21,240 bases of DNA from Clostridia bacterium (GCA_017553815.1 JAFZJT010000264.1:1-21240), one strand, 5' to 3'. Counted from the first letter of the stretch, positions 7,773 through 15,196 are shown. The notes: a model not told the origin generated them from the sequence alone. Program-made: numbers and translations.

Positions 7773-8390
7773 ATGTTTGACAAATTCAGAACGCTTATGA
7801 ACTCAGGTACCGTTTCAGGTTATTTCTTTCAGGCGATACCTATAACCTTGATTGTTGGGATCGTTTATTCAATAATTCGGATAGCTGTAATCAAAAAGAA
7901 AAAGCTCGGCTTTAGCTTTGGAAAAGAGCTCGTCAAGCTGCTGTTCGTTTGCTATCTTACGGGGCTGATAAACCTTGTGATTCTGCCCGCAAACTTCTGG
8001 CTGAAGCTGTTCGACGGCATTTTCTACGGGTGGTGGAATAATTTCGGCCCGGTCTTCAGCTTCGGCTGCTTCAACTTCGTTCCTTCCGTTGTTAAAGCGC
8101 TTTCCGGCGAACTTACGCTCGGAAGCTGGGTAAAAACCATGCTCATCGGAAACATCGTTATGTTTCTGCCTCTTGGCTTCTTCCTTCCGTTTGTTTCCAA
8201 AAAAGTTAATAATAAAAACATATTTATTCTTGCCGCTCTCATTCCCATTGCGGCGGAGCTTCTTCAATTGATCTTTGGAAGAAGCTTTGATGTTGACGAT
8301 CTTATCTGCAACTTCATCGGCATCGTTGCGGGCTACTTCATCGCGCGCGGCATTATCGGGACGAAAAAGCGGCAGAGCAAGCCCGATTAA
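7773..8390 (+). CDS. VanZ-like family membrane protein
   Basis: This 205-residue integral membrane protein shows the VanZ-like pattern. About five hydrophobic segments lie near residues 18-38, 52-72, 122-142, 150-168 and 175-195. Conserved elements are FNFVPS, GNIVMFLPLGFFLPF, and the C-terminal signature with E162 in AAELLQLIFGRSFDVDDLICNFIG. VanZ itself gives low-level teicoplanin resistance in enterococci, but most family members have no known role and occur widely in Firmicutes, so no resistance should be inferred. AAGGAGA 6 bases upstream supports ATG 7773. It is followed after 11 bp by the HExxH gene, and a PAP2 phosphatase comes next, so this unit has an envelope or lipid flavour. Confidence 0.88.
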   Translation: MFDKFRTLMNSGTVSGYFFQAIPITLIVGIVYSIIRIAVIKKKKLGFSFGKELVKLLFVCYLTGLINLVILPANFWLKLFDGIFYGWWNNFGPVFSFGCFNFVPSVVKALSGELTLGSWVKTMLIGNIVMFLPLGFFLPFVSKKVNNKNIFILAALIPIAAELLQLIFGRSFDVDDLICNFIGIVAGYFIARGIIGTKKRQSKPD

Positions 8391-8401
8391 GGAGAAAAGC
8401 T

Positions 8402-9187
8402 ATGCTGATTACATATAAAAACCCGGGTTTTGAACACTCGATAAGCAGCATTCTTCTTTTTCAAGAGGACGGCACCGCGCCGTTTTGGTCTGAGGCTCTC
8501 ATTCACTTCTATCCGCAGATAAAAAAAGCGAAGCTTGACAGCCTTTCCGCCGCCGAGAAAAAGGTGTATCTGACCCAAGAATTGAGCTGTATTTGGAATG
8601 AAATTAGCTCCGAACTTGAACGCAAGGAAGAGGCCTATAACGCGCATTTCATAAAACACCATCGTAGGATAGAGGATGCGCTCTCGGAGGCTTTCGATAT
8701 CGATACTCGCGCGATCTTCAATGATCTTGTCGGCAATATCTGCCTTAATCCCATCTGTCCGAGGTTCTTGAAGGAACGCTATTTCGATATCTTCTATAAA
8801 AACAGCGAGCGCGGCGCTCTGGGGCTGAGCCTGCACGAGATCATCCACTACCTTTGGTTCCACGTCTGGAACGGCCATTTTGGCGATGATTATTTCGAAT
8901 ACGAAACGCCTTCTTTAAAGTGGATACTGAGCGAAGCGGTGGTTGAAAGCATCATGAGCGACGAAAGGCTCGCATCGATAAACCCATACTTTCCGCGCGA
9001 GAACGGCGGCTGTGTATATCCGTATTTTCAGAATATGAGCATTTGCGGCGAGCCCATACTCGATACGCTTATGCGGATGCACCGAAGCAACGGCATCACG
9101 GACTATATGGAGCTTTCCTACGGCTATTTTCTGAAGCATGAAGCCGCGATAAGGCGGCATATAGCGGAAGGCGAAAAAACTTTTTGA
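8402..9187 (+). CDS. Putative zincin metallopeptidase (HExxH)
   Basis: This 261-residue protein has H145-E146-I-I-H149 inside SLHEIIHYLWFHVW, and a downstream SEAVVE with E178 that could be the third zinc ligand, as in gluzincins. There is no signal peptide and no clear membrane segment, so it is probably cytosolic. The N-terminal half (residues 1-130) is charged and probably helical, with no recognised domain. I do not recognise the exact family. Peptidase activity is inferred only from the HExxH-(28)-E spacing, and a non-peptidase role is possible. AAGGAGAAA directly before the ATG supports the start. It lies 11 bp behind the VanZ-like gene, so the two are almost certainly co-transcribed; a PAP2 gene follows 33 bp later. 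Confidence 0.72.
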   Translation: MLITYKNPGFEHSISSILLFQEDGTAPFWSEALIHFYPQIKKAKLDSLSAAEKKVYLTQELSCIWNEISSELERKEEAYNAHFIKHHRRIEDALSEAFDIDTRAIFNDLVGNICLNPICPRFLKERYFDIFYKNSERGALGLSLHEIIHYLWFHVWNGHFGDDYFEYETPSLKWILSEAVVESIMSDERLASINPYFPRENGGCVYPYFQNMSICGEPILDTLMRMHRSNGITDYMELSYGYFLKHEAAIRRHIAEGEKTF

Positions 9188-9220
9188 CTATAGAAACCAA
9201 GCAAAACAGGAGGTATATTT

Positions 9221-9940
9221 ATGACCAATACTGCAAGAAACGCCCGCCCGCTCAAGCTTTGGGCGATAGTTCTCGGCATAGTTTACGCTCTTGCGCAGCA
9301 CGCATTCTACCTTGCGGGGCATGAGCTTGCGCTTATCATCGGCTTTACGCCGTTTTCGCCCAAGTTAGCTTTGGATGATAAGATTCCGCTTCTTTCCATC
9401 TTCATCATCCCTTACGTTTGGGCCTATCTCTACTGGGCGATGGGGCCGATGGCGGTCTCCAAATGCGAAAAGCGGCATTTTGCCGACTATATGGCGGCGA
9501 ACCTCGTTGCCTGCGTCGCAGGTGTGGCGGCGCTCGGCCTGTTCCCGACCTATATGGATCGTGTCGCCGAGGGGCTTTATGAGACCGTGGAGAACCCCAA
9601 TTTCTTTGATAAGCTCCGCATATTCTGGTATTCGCTGGACGGCTCCGCGATGGCATACAACCTGCTTCCGAGCTTCCACTGCATAAACAGCACGCTCTGT
9701 TATCTGGGCGTTGCGGGGCGTGAGGAGCTTCCCAAATGGTTCAGGGTGTATTCGCTCATCACCACCCTGCTTATCTTCGCCGCGACCGCGTTCGTTAAGC
9801 AGCATTTCTTCCTCGATATCCCGACGGGTATCGCGCTCGCGGCCGCCGCGTACTTCATCTGCAAAAGGTTCCATTGGGGAAGGATGTTTGCGCCCATCGA
9901 GAGGCTTTATGAGAAGCTGACGGCGAAAAAGGCGCGTTGA
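9221..9940 (+). CDS. PAP2-superfamily phosphatase, membrane bound
   Basis: This 239-residue multispanning protein has PAP2 motifs: P150-S-F-H153 (LLPSFHCINS) and VKQH195-FFL-D199, with H153 and H195 as predicted catalytic histidines and D199 as the charge-relay residue. The N-terminal basic motif is weak. Hydrophobic segments lie near residues 13-32, 55-75, 90-108, 175-192 and 200-215. Family members dephosphorylate undecaprenyl pyrophosphate, phosphatidic acid or related lipids at the membrane face, or act as phosphocholine/inositol head-group transferases. The KQHFFLDI form resembles the latter group, so the substrate is open. AGGAGG before ATG 9221 supports the start. It probably shares a transcript with the VanZ-like and HExxH genes. 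Confidence 0.87.
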   Translation: MTNTARNARPLKLWAIVLGIVYALAQHAFYLAGHELALIIGFTPFSPKLALDDKIPLLSIFIIPYVWAYLYWAMGPMAVSKCEKRHFADYMAANLVACVAGVAALGLFPTYMDRVAEGLYETVENPNFFDKLRIFWYSLDGSAMAYNLLPSFHCINSTLCYLGVAGREELPKWFRVYSLITTLLIFAATAFVKQHFFLDIPTGIALAAAAYFICKRFHWGRMFAPIERLYEKLTAKKAR

Positions 9941-9950
9941 CGCGGTATCG

Positions 9951-9974
9951 ACCGTTGAACTAACTGTTGAACTA
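9951..9974 (+). repeat. 12-bp tandem direct repeat before the Nudix-methyltransferase gene
   Basis: ACCGTTGAACTA (9951-9962) is followed at once by ACTGTTGAACTA (9963-9974), with one mismatch. The second copy runs into the AAAGGAG ribosome binding site of the gene starting at 9986. It could be an operator for a dimeric regulator or a simple slippage duplication. Confidence 0.6.
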
Positions 9975-9985
9975 AAGGAGAAACC

Positions 9986-11287
9986 ATGGCAAGAGCAAAA
10001 TATCAGGTATTGATACTCCCCTATCACCGCGAGGGCGAAAGCGTGCTTTACTGCGTTTTTCGGCGCAGGGATATGGACGTTTGGCAGTTCATCGCGGGCG
10101 GCGGCGAGGATGAGGACGCTTCTGTGCTCGCTTCTGCTAAGCGCGAGGCCTTTGAGGAGGCGGGCATTTCGGAAGGCCGCTTCTTCCCGCTCGAAACGCT
10201 TTGCAGCATCCCGACGGAATGCTTCCCCAAAGCGCGGGCGGTTTGGGGCGAAGAATGCCTCGTTATCCCCGAGCATTCGTTTGCGGTGGAGCTTGAGAAT
10301 ACCGCGCTTGCCATCTCAAACGAGCATACCGAGTACTGCTGGGTGAACTATGAAACGGCGAGGGAGCTTCTTCGATACGACAGCAATAAAACGGCGCTTT
10401 TCGAGCTTGACGGCAAGCTGAAGCTTGGGATTATCGGAGAAGCCGAGCAAAAAACCATGGATATTTCAAGCCTTCTTATGTGCCCCTGCTGCGGCGGCGA
10501 GCTCGATAGCAACTGCGTTTGCCTTTCCTGCAAGCGCGCGTATGAGCGCAGGATGGGCGTTTACAGCATACTTTACGAGGATATGGGCGAGGATTACGGC
10601 TTCTCGGCGTGGAGCTTCGACGAAAACGATTTGAGAAAGAGCGCGGAGGAGTATCGCGCCTTCCGCGAGGAGTACCAAAGCCGTCTCACAAGTGGTTGTA
10701 AACAGGCCGAGCGCAGGCTGGATGAGGCGGTGCGTGGGTTCATCGAGGATTGCCGAGGCGTCGCCGTGGATATCGCCACGGGGCGCGGGATGCTGCTAAG
10801 CCGCGTTATGGAGTGGAACCCCGAATTGAACCTTATCGGAACGGATATCGATGCGCGGATACTCGCCGTTACCAAGCTCGTGCGAAACTGCGGCGAAAAC
10901 GTCGCGTTCGTGGGCTGCGACGGCAGGCATATCGCGCTAAAGGACGGGAGCGTGGACCATGTTTTCTCCTTCGTCGGCATCGCTAATATGCCCGAGCCCG
11001 AAAAGGCCGTTTCGGAAGTTTATCGCATTTTGAAGAAGGGCGGTACTTTCATCTATAAGGGCCTTTTCATGGACCGCGAGAGCGAGGGTATGCGCGACCT
11101 TGAAACGCGATTCGGCCTCGGAAGGGTCATGAACCTTGAGCTTTTGACCGAGCTGTTTAAAACCGCTGGGTTTAGGGTCGTGAAATCCGAGATAGTAGCG
11201 TCGGCAATTTGGGGCGAAAACCCCTACGACAGATACCCGTTTGCGGGCGAAAACTGCAATTACGGCTTGATAGTTGTTGAAAAATGA
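9986..11287 (+). CDS. Nudix hydrolase - zinc ribbon - SAM methyltransferase fusion
   Basis: One uninterrupted 433-residue frame joins three parts. Residues 1-150 are a Nudix domain like NudB-type dATP/dihydroneopterin pyrophosphatases: WQFIAGGGEDED, then REAFEEAGI at 53-61, ending EHTEYCWVNYETA and DSNKTALFEL. Its box has one extra residue before REAFEE. Residues 163-186 are a zinc ribbon with C166-x2-C169 and C179-x2-C182 (MCPCCGG ... CLSCKRAY). Residues about 240-433 are a class I methyltransferase: motif I VDIATGRG at 261-268, GTDID, then DGSVDHVFSF and EVYRILKKGG. Zinc ribbon plus methyltransferase resembles RlmA-like rRNA methyltransferases or the Trm112-like/UbiE arrangement. The Nudix fusion is unusual. 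AAAGGAG supports the ATG. The stop overlaps the next GNAT gene by 4 bases. Substrate and link between the activities are unknown. Confidence 0.88.
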   Translation: MARAKYQVLILPYHREGESVLYCVFRRRDMDVWQFIAGGGEDEDASVLASAKREAFEEAGISEGRFFPLETLCSIPTECFPKARAVWGEECLVIPEHSFAVELENTALAISNEHTEYCWVNYETARELLRYDSNKTALFELDGKLKLGIIGEAEQKTMDISSLLMCPCCGGELDSNCVCLSCKRAYERRMGVYSILYEDMGEDYGFSAWSFDENDLRKSAEEYRAFREEYQSRLTSGCKQAERRLDEAVRGFIEDCRGVAVDIATGRGMLLSRVMEWNPELNLIGTDIDARILAVTKLVRNCGENVAFVGCDGRHIALKDGSVDHVFSFVGIANMPEPEKAVSEVYRILKKGGTFIYKGLFMDRESEGMRDLETRFGLGRVMNLELLTELFKTAGFRVVKSEIVASAIWGENPYDRYPFAGENCNYGLIVVEK

Positions 11288-11895
11288 GCAAGGAATTTGA
11301 ATTGGAGCTTGAGGAAACCGCGATCGACTTCGTTTTATTTGAAACGAAGCGGCTTTTCGTGCGCGAATTCAACGCGGATGACGTTGAGGCCGTGCTCGAA
11401 TACTCCGGCGATGCGGAGAACACCGCCTTTATGGAGTGGGGGCCGTCGAGCCGAGAGAGCGTGGAGGAATTCATCGCTTCAAGGCTTGCCTCGCAGATAG
11501 CTTCGCCGAGAAAGTTTTTCGACCTTGCCGTGTGCCTAAATGAAACTGGCGAGCTCATCGGCTCGGTCGGGCTTTATTTTGATGAGGCCATGACGCAGGC
11601 CGACCTCGGCTATATCTTCAACAAGCGCTTTTGGGGCAATGGTTACGCTTCGGAAGCCGCGAGGGGCATGCTTCGCTTCGGTTTTATGAATCTTGATCTG
11701 CACCGCATTACCGCGAAATGCGACAGCGAAAACCTTGCTTCCGAGGCGGTGATGAAGCGCATAGGGATGCGCAAGGAGGGCGAAACGAAAAAGAGCGTCT
11801 ATACCAAGGTGCGCGGCGTGGCAGGGTGGCGAAGCGAGAAGCATTACGCGATGCTTCAAAAGGAGTTTTTGAACGCGCTAATCGATAGCGAATAG
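11284..11895 (+). CDS. RimJ/RimL-type GNAT acetyltransferase
   Basis: This 203-residue protein matches the RimJ/RimL branch of GNAT acetyltransferases, which acetylate the N-termini of ribosomal proteins or other amines. Seen are ETKRLFVREFNADD at the start of the domain (about residue 20), the CoA-binding segment FNKRFWGNGYASEAARGML, then RITAKCDSENLASEAVMKRIGMRKEG. About 18 acidic residues precede the domain (EFELELEETAIDF). The ATG overlaps the preceding stop as ATGA, so translation is coupled to the Nudix-methyltransferase fusion, which suggests joint regulation. The exact acceptor is unknown; many members modify free amino compounds rather than ribosomal proteins. Confidence 0.9.
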   Translation: MSKEFELELEETAIDFVLFETKRLFVREFNADDVEAVLEYSGDAENTAFMEWGPSSRESVEEFIASRLASQIASPRKFFDLAVCLNETGELIGSVGLYFDEAMTQADLGYIFNKRFWGNGYASEAARGMLRFGFMNLDLHRITAKCDSENLASEAVMKRIGMRKEGETKKSVYTKVRGVAGWRSEKHYAMLQKEFLNALIDSE

Positions 11896-11917
11896 CTTTG
11901 AGGCGCCGTTTTTCTGC

Positions 11918-11945
11918 GCGGTGGCATTCCCCCGCTTTTTCTTTT
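11918..11945 (+). terminator. Intrinsic terminator after the GNAT gene
   Basis: GCGGTGG (11918-11924), loop CATT, CCCCCGC (11929-11935) form a 7-bp stem with one mismatch, followed by five T, C, four T. It sits 22 bp after the GNAT stop and ahead of a clear promoter, so it separates two transcription units. Confidence 0.75.
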
Positions 11946-11970
11946 CTTATTTTTTATCAAACAAATATAT

Positions 11971-11999
11971 TTGCAACTGCGATAAAAAAGGGCTAAAAT
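11971..11999 (+). promoter_or_regulatory. Sigma-A-type promoter for the aminotransferase-tyrS unit
   Basis: TTGCAA (11971-11976), a 17-base spacer and TAAAAT (11994-11999) form a good housekeeping promoter. Transcription would start near 12006, giving a leader of about 35 bases before ATG 12040. The leader is too short for a T-box. Confidence 0.75.
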
Positions 12000-12039
12000 G
12001 GAAATATAGTTTCAGAGTCTTAGGACGGAGGTAAGTATT

Positions 12040-13227
12040 ATGCAGATTGCAGAACGTATGCAGGGCGTGTCCGGCAGCGCAATAAGAGAGCTTTTTAAGC
12101 TTCTCGGCGACCCGGTCATTATTTCCTTCGGCGGCGGCAACCCTTCCAAGGCTTGCTTCCCCGGCGAGACCATCCGCACCATCACGGACGAATTGCTCCG
12201 TGAAAAATCCGATATTCTTTTGCAGTACGGCGCGACCGAGGGCTATTTGCCGCTTCGTCGCGCTTATCTTGACCACATTCTGCCCGCAAACGACCTTCAC
12301 GGCGAGCTTGAAAACGTGCTTGCGCTGACAGGCTCGATGCAGGGTCTCGACCTTATCTGCAAGTCCGTTATAAACCCCGGCGACGTGGTTCTCGTTGAGG
12401 AGCCGAGCTTTTTGGGCGCGTTGCAGACCTTCCGCGTTGCGCAGGCGAAGCTTGTGACCGTTCCGATGCATACCGACGGCGTACACGCGGATGAGCTTGA
12501 GGCGATAGTCAAGGAGCATCGCCCCAAGGTATTCTACACCATCCCCACATTCCAGAATCCCTCCGGCTACGTTACCTCCGTTGAGAACCGCAAGCGCATT
12601 GCTGAGCTTGCCGCCGAGTACGATATGCTGGTTATCGAGGACGACCCCTATGCGGCGCTTCGTTTCTCCGGCGAGAGGATGCCGACCGTCAAGAGCTTTG
12701 ACACGAGCGACAACGTTATCGTATTAACGAGCTTTTCAAAGACCATCTCCCCCGGCCTTCGCGTTGCGCTTTGCTTCGGCAATAAGGATCTTATCCGCAA
12801 GATGACCATCGCCAAGCAGGGCAGCGACACGCATTCGCCCAACCTCAATCAGGCGATAGTGGCGGAGTTCATCAATCGCGGCCATATGCCCTCTCATATC
12901 GAATATATATCGGGCGTCTACGCACGCTCCGCCCGCATTATGACCGATGCGATGGCGGAGCACTTCCCCGAATGGGTGCATTTTGAAGAGCCCGTCGGCG
13001 GACTTTTCATCTGGTGTACCCTGCCCGAGGGCTGGGATGCGCAGGAGCTTTTCAAGCGCGCGGTCGAACGCAAGGTCGCGTTCGTACCCGGCGCACCCTT
13101 CCACACCAACGAGGGCGCAGGTCAGAACACCTTCCGCCTCAATTTCTCCGCCGAGCCCGAGGAGCGCATCCGCGAGGGCGTTAAGAGGCTTGGCGACCTT
13201 TTGAAGGAGATGGCGGAGGAAAAATAA
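12040..13227 (+). CDS. PLP-dependent aminotransferase, class I/II
   Basis: This 395-residue protein is a fold-type I aminotransferase like the 2-aminoadipate/aromatic (LysN, MocR-domain) group. K234 in LTSFSKTISPGLR is the predicted Schiff-base lysine. Other family features are YGATEGYLPLRRAYLDH, the LTGSMQGLDLICKSVINPGD helix, the IPTFQNPSGY segment, VIEDDPYAALRF carrying the pyridine-nitrogen aspartate, and RLNFS near the C-terminus with the carboxylate-binding Arg. No DNA-binding domain is fused, so it is an enzyme and not a MocR regulator. The substrate is an amino acid/2-oxo acid pair, not fixed by sequence. ACGGAGG supports the ATG. It is first in the unit driven by the 11971 promoter, 39 bp ahead of tyrS, which suggests a role in amino acid metabolism. 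Confidence 0.93.
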   Translation: MQIAERMQGVSGSAIRELFKLLGDPVIISFGGGNPSKACFPGETIRTITDELLREKSDILLQYGATEGYLPLRRAYLDHILPANDLHGELENVLALTGSMQGLDLICKSVINPGDVVLVEEPSFLGALQTFRVAQAKLVTVPMHTDGVHADELEAIVKEHRPKVFYTIPTFQNPSGYVTSVENRKRIAELAAEYDMLVIEDDPYAALRFSGERMPTVKSFDTSDNVIVLTSFSKTISPGLRVALCFGNKDLIRKMTIAKQGSDTHSPNLNQAIVAEFINRGHMPSHIEYISGVYARSARIMTDAMAEHFPEWVHFEEPVGGLFIWCTLPEGWDAQELFKRAVERKVAFVPGAPFHTNEGAGQNTFRLNFSAEPEERIREGVKRLGDLLKEMAEEK

Positions 13228-13249
13228 CAAACTCCAAAATCGATAATTG

Positions 13250-13263
13250 AAAGGAAACCCTTT
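13250..13263 (+). promoter_or_regulatory. tyrS ribosome binding site within a small hairpin
   Basis: AAAGG (13250-13254) is the only good ribosome binding site for tyrS. It can pair with CCTTT (13259-13263) across an AAAC loop. The stem has only 5 bp, so any effect on tyrS translation would be mild. Confidence 0.3.
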
Positions 13264-13266
13264 ATT

Positions 13267-14490
13267 ATGATAAACGCATACGACCTTTTGAACGAGCGCG
13301 GCTACCTCAAGCAGTGCTCCCATCCCGAGGAGCTTCGTGAGCTTCTCTCTAAGGAAAAGCTGACCTTCTACATCGGCTTCGACCCCACCGCGGAGAGCCT
13401 TACGGTCGGCCACTACGTTGCAATGTGCGTTATGGCTCACATGCAAAGATGCGGGCATAAGCCCATCGTGCTTCTCGGCGGCGGCACGGCGATGATAGCC
13501 GACCCCTCGGGCAAGACCGAGCTAAGAAAGCTTCTCTCCGTTGAGGAGCTCGATTATAACGTTGAGTGCATCAAAAAGCAGATGTCGCGCCTTATCGACT
13601 TCGAGGGCGAGAACGCGGCTATCCTCGTAAACAACGCCGATTGGCTCCGCAATCTCAACTTCATGGACTTCATGCGCGAAATCGCGGTGCATTTCTCCGT
13701 CAACGAGATGCTCCGTGCCGAGTGCTACAAGCAGCGCTACGAGCGCGGACTCACCTTCTTTGAGTTCAGCTACATGCTCATGCAGAGCTACGACTTCCTC
13801 TGCCTGAACCGCAAGTACGGGTGCGAGCTTCAGATGGGCGGCGACGACCAGTGGAGCAATATCCTCGGCGGCGCGGATCTCATCAGGCGCAAGGAAAGAA
13901 AGCGCGCCTATGCCCTCACGACCCGCCTGCTCACGACTGCGGACGGCAAGAAGATGGGCAAGACCGAGAAGGGCGCGGTGTGGCTCAGCGAGGAGCGCAC
14001 GAGCGTTTTCGATTTCTACCAGTATTTCCGCAATATCGATGATGCGGACGTTAAGACCTGCCTCTGCCTTCTGACCTTCCTTCCAATGAGCGAGATAGAT
14101 GCGCTTTGCGCTGAGGGCGCAAACATCAACGAGGCGAAGCGGGTGCTTGCATACACCGTAACGAGCCAGGTCCACGGCGAGGAGAAGGCAAAGCAGGCTC
14201 AGGAAGCCGCGCTGGCGCTCTTCTCCGGCAAGGGCGATATCTCGCACATGCCCACCGTGACCGTTACCGATGAGGACGCGGAGGCGACCGGCATGAGCCT
14301 CGTTCGCCTGCTCGTTCACGCGGGCATCGAAAAGTCCAATTCCGCCGCCATTCGCTCGATAAAGGAGGGCGGAATCAGCGTCAACGACGAGAAGGTGACC
14401 GACACGCAGGCCGTGCTCGATCGTGCGCTTCTTGACGGAGGCATCATCCTCAAGAAGGGCAAAAAAACCTTCGTCCGCCTTGTAAAATAA
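13267..14490 (+). CDS. tyrS: Tyrosyl-tRNA synthetase
   Basis: This 407-residue class I aminoacyl-tRNA synthetase charges tRNA-Tyr. The catalytic domain has FYIGFDPTAESLTVGH with the HIGH-equivalent at residues 47-50 (VGHY), the tyrosine site region FEFSYMLMQSYDF and QMGGDDQWSNI, and the KMSKS loop as K229-MGKT. The C-terminal S4 RNA-binding domain is complete (about residues 340-407, with IRSIKEGGISVNDEKV). The length is normal for bacterial TyrS. No T-box lies upstream: the gap to the aminotransferase is 39 bp and the only leader is the short one before that gene. It is therefore probably expressed from the 11971 promoter. Confidence 0.98.
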   Translation: MINAYDLLNERGYLKQCSHPEELRELLSKEKLTFYIGFDPTAESLTVGHYVAMCVMAHMQRCGHKPIVLLGGGTAMIADPSGKTELRKLLSVEELDYNVECIKKQMSRLIDFEGENAAILVNNADWLRNLNFMDFMREIAVHFSVNEMLRAECYKQRYERGLTFFEFSYMLMQSYDFLCLNRKYGCELQMGGDDQWSNILGGADLIRRKERKRAYALTTRLLTTADGKKMGKTEKGAVWLSEERTSVFDFYQYFRNIDDADVKTCLCLLTFLPMSEIDALCAEGANINEAKRVLAYTVTSQVHGEEKAKQAQEAALALFSGKGDISHMPTVTVTDEDAEATGMSLVRLLVHAGIEKSNSAAIRSIKEGGISVNDEKVTDTQAVLDRALLDGGIILKKGKKTFVRLVK

Positions 14491-14508
14491 CCCCATCGGA
14501 GGAACGTA

Positions 14509-15141
14509 ATGCCGCTCAAGAGCTATAAAATGCCCGCAAAGGCAAGCGAAACAGAGTACGTCGTGAACCGCTCGCGGTTCATCGGAAGGTGCTTCCCCGT
14601 TTGCTCGGAGCAGGAGGCGCTTGAGCGGCTTGAAGAAGTTCGCAGGAAGCACGAGGGCGCGACGCACAACTGCTATGCCTACTCCCTTCTGGACGGCACG
14701 CGCAGGTTCTCAGACGACGGCGAACCGGGCGGCACGGCGGGCATGCCCATCATGGACACGCTTATACGCTCGAGCACCGAGAACGCGCTCATCGTCGTTA
14801 CCCGCTATTTCGGCGGCATCCTGCTCGGAAGCGGCGGCCTCGTTCGCGCATACTCCAAATCCGCTTCGGACGCGCTGAACGCTTCGGGCGCTCTGATGAT
14901 GACGCCCTGCGATCAGATCGAGTTCACCGTGGATTACACGCGCTACGGCGCGATAGAGGGCTTCGTTCGAGGAAATTCCACCGTGAAGGCCACGGAATTT
15001 ACCGACAGCATCCTTTTCCGCTGTTTGGTCGAAAAGGAAAGGGCGGAAGCCTTTATCGCCGATATCATCGAGCGCACGGACGGACGGAGCAGGCCAACTG
15101 TTTCGGGCGAAGAATATCTTCCCGTTTCCGTCGAGCAGTGA
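14509..15141 (+). CDS. YigZ/IMPACT family protein
   Basis: This 210-residue protein is of normal length for the YigZ family. The N-terminal UPF0029/IMPACT domain has VVNRSRFIGRCFPV, HNCYAYSLLDGTRRFSDDGE, PGGTAGMPIMD and VTRYFGGILLGSGGLVRAYS. A smaller C-terminal domain (about residues 138-205, DYTRYGAIEGF) has the EF-G domain IV-like fold. Eukaryotic IMPACT modulates Gcn2; the bacterial role is unresolved, though a proposed link to translation fits the tyrS neighbour. GGAGG before the ATG supports the start, 18 bp after tyrS. No membrane segment or catalytic motif is seen. Confidence 0.95.
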   Translation: MPLKSYKMPAKASETEYVVNRSRFIGRCFPVCSEQEALERLEEVRRKHEGATHNCYAYSLLDGTRRFSDDGEPGGTAGMPIMDTLIRSSTENALIVVTRYFGGILLGSGGLVRAYSKSASDALNASGALMMTPCDQIEFTVDYTRYGAIEGFVRGNSTVKATEFTDSILFRCLVEKERAEAFIADIIERTDGRSRPTVSGEEYLPVSVEQ

Positions 15142-15147
15142 ATAAGC

Positions 15148-15196
15148 GGATGCGGAGCATCCCCACAAAAAAGTTTTCCCCGCGCCGAACGGCGCG
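15148..15196 (+). repeat. Two-hairpin intergenic element (REP-like?)
   Basis: In the 100-bp gap between yigZ and ilvE, GGATGC-GGA-GCATCC (15148-15162) is followed by CCACAAAAAAGTTTTCC and then CGCGCC-GAAC-GGCGCG (15181-15196). The first hairpin may act as a weak terminator, but no T-run follows directly. The layout resembles dispersed bacterial hairpin repeats such as REP elements. Whether it recurs elsewhere in the genome cannot be seen here. Confidence 0.5.

Noticed and set aside
5385..8390. Antibiotic resistance by the APH-like and VanZ-like genes
   Set aside because: Both superfamilies are mostly unrelated to resistance, the APH-like protein lacks the canonical HGD, and no vanHAX-type or other resistance genes are nearby.
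13522..14667. 381-codon open frame on the - strand
   Set aside because: It is a shadow of tyrS and yigZ caused by codon bias in GC-rich sequence.
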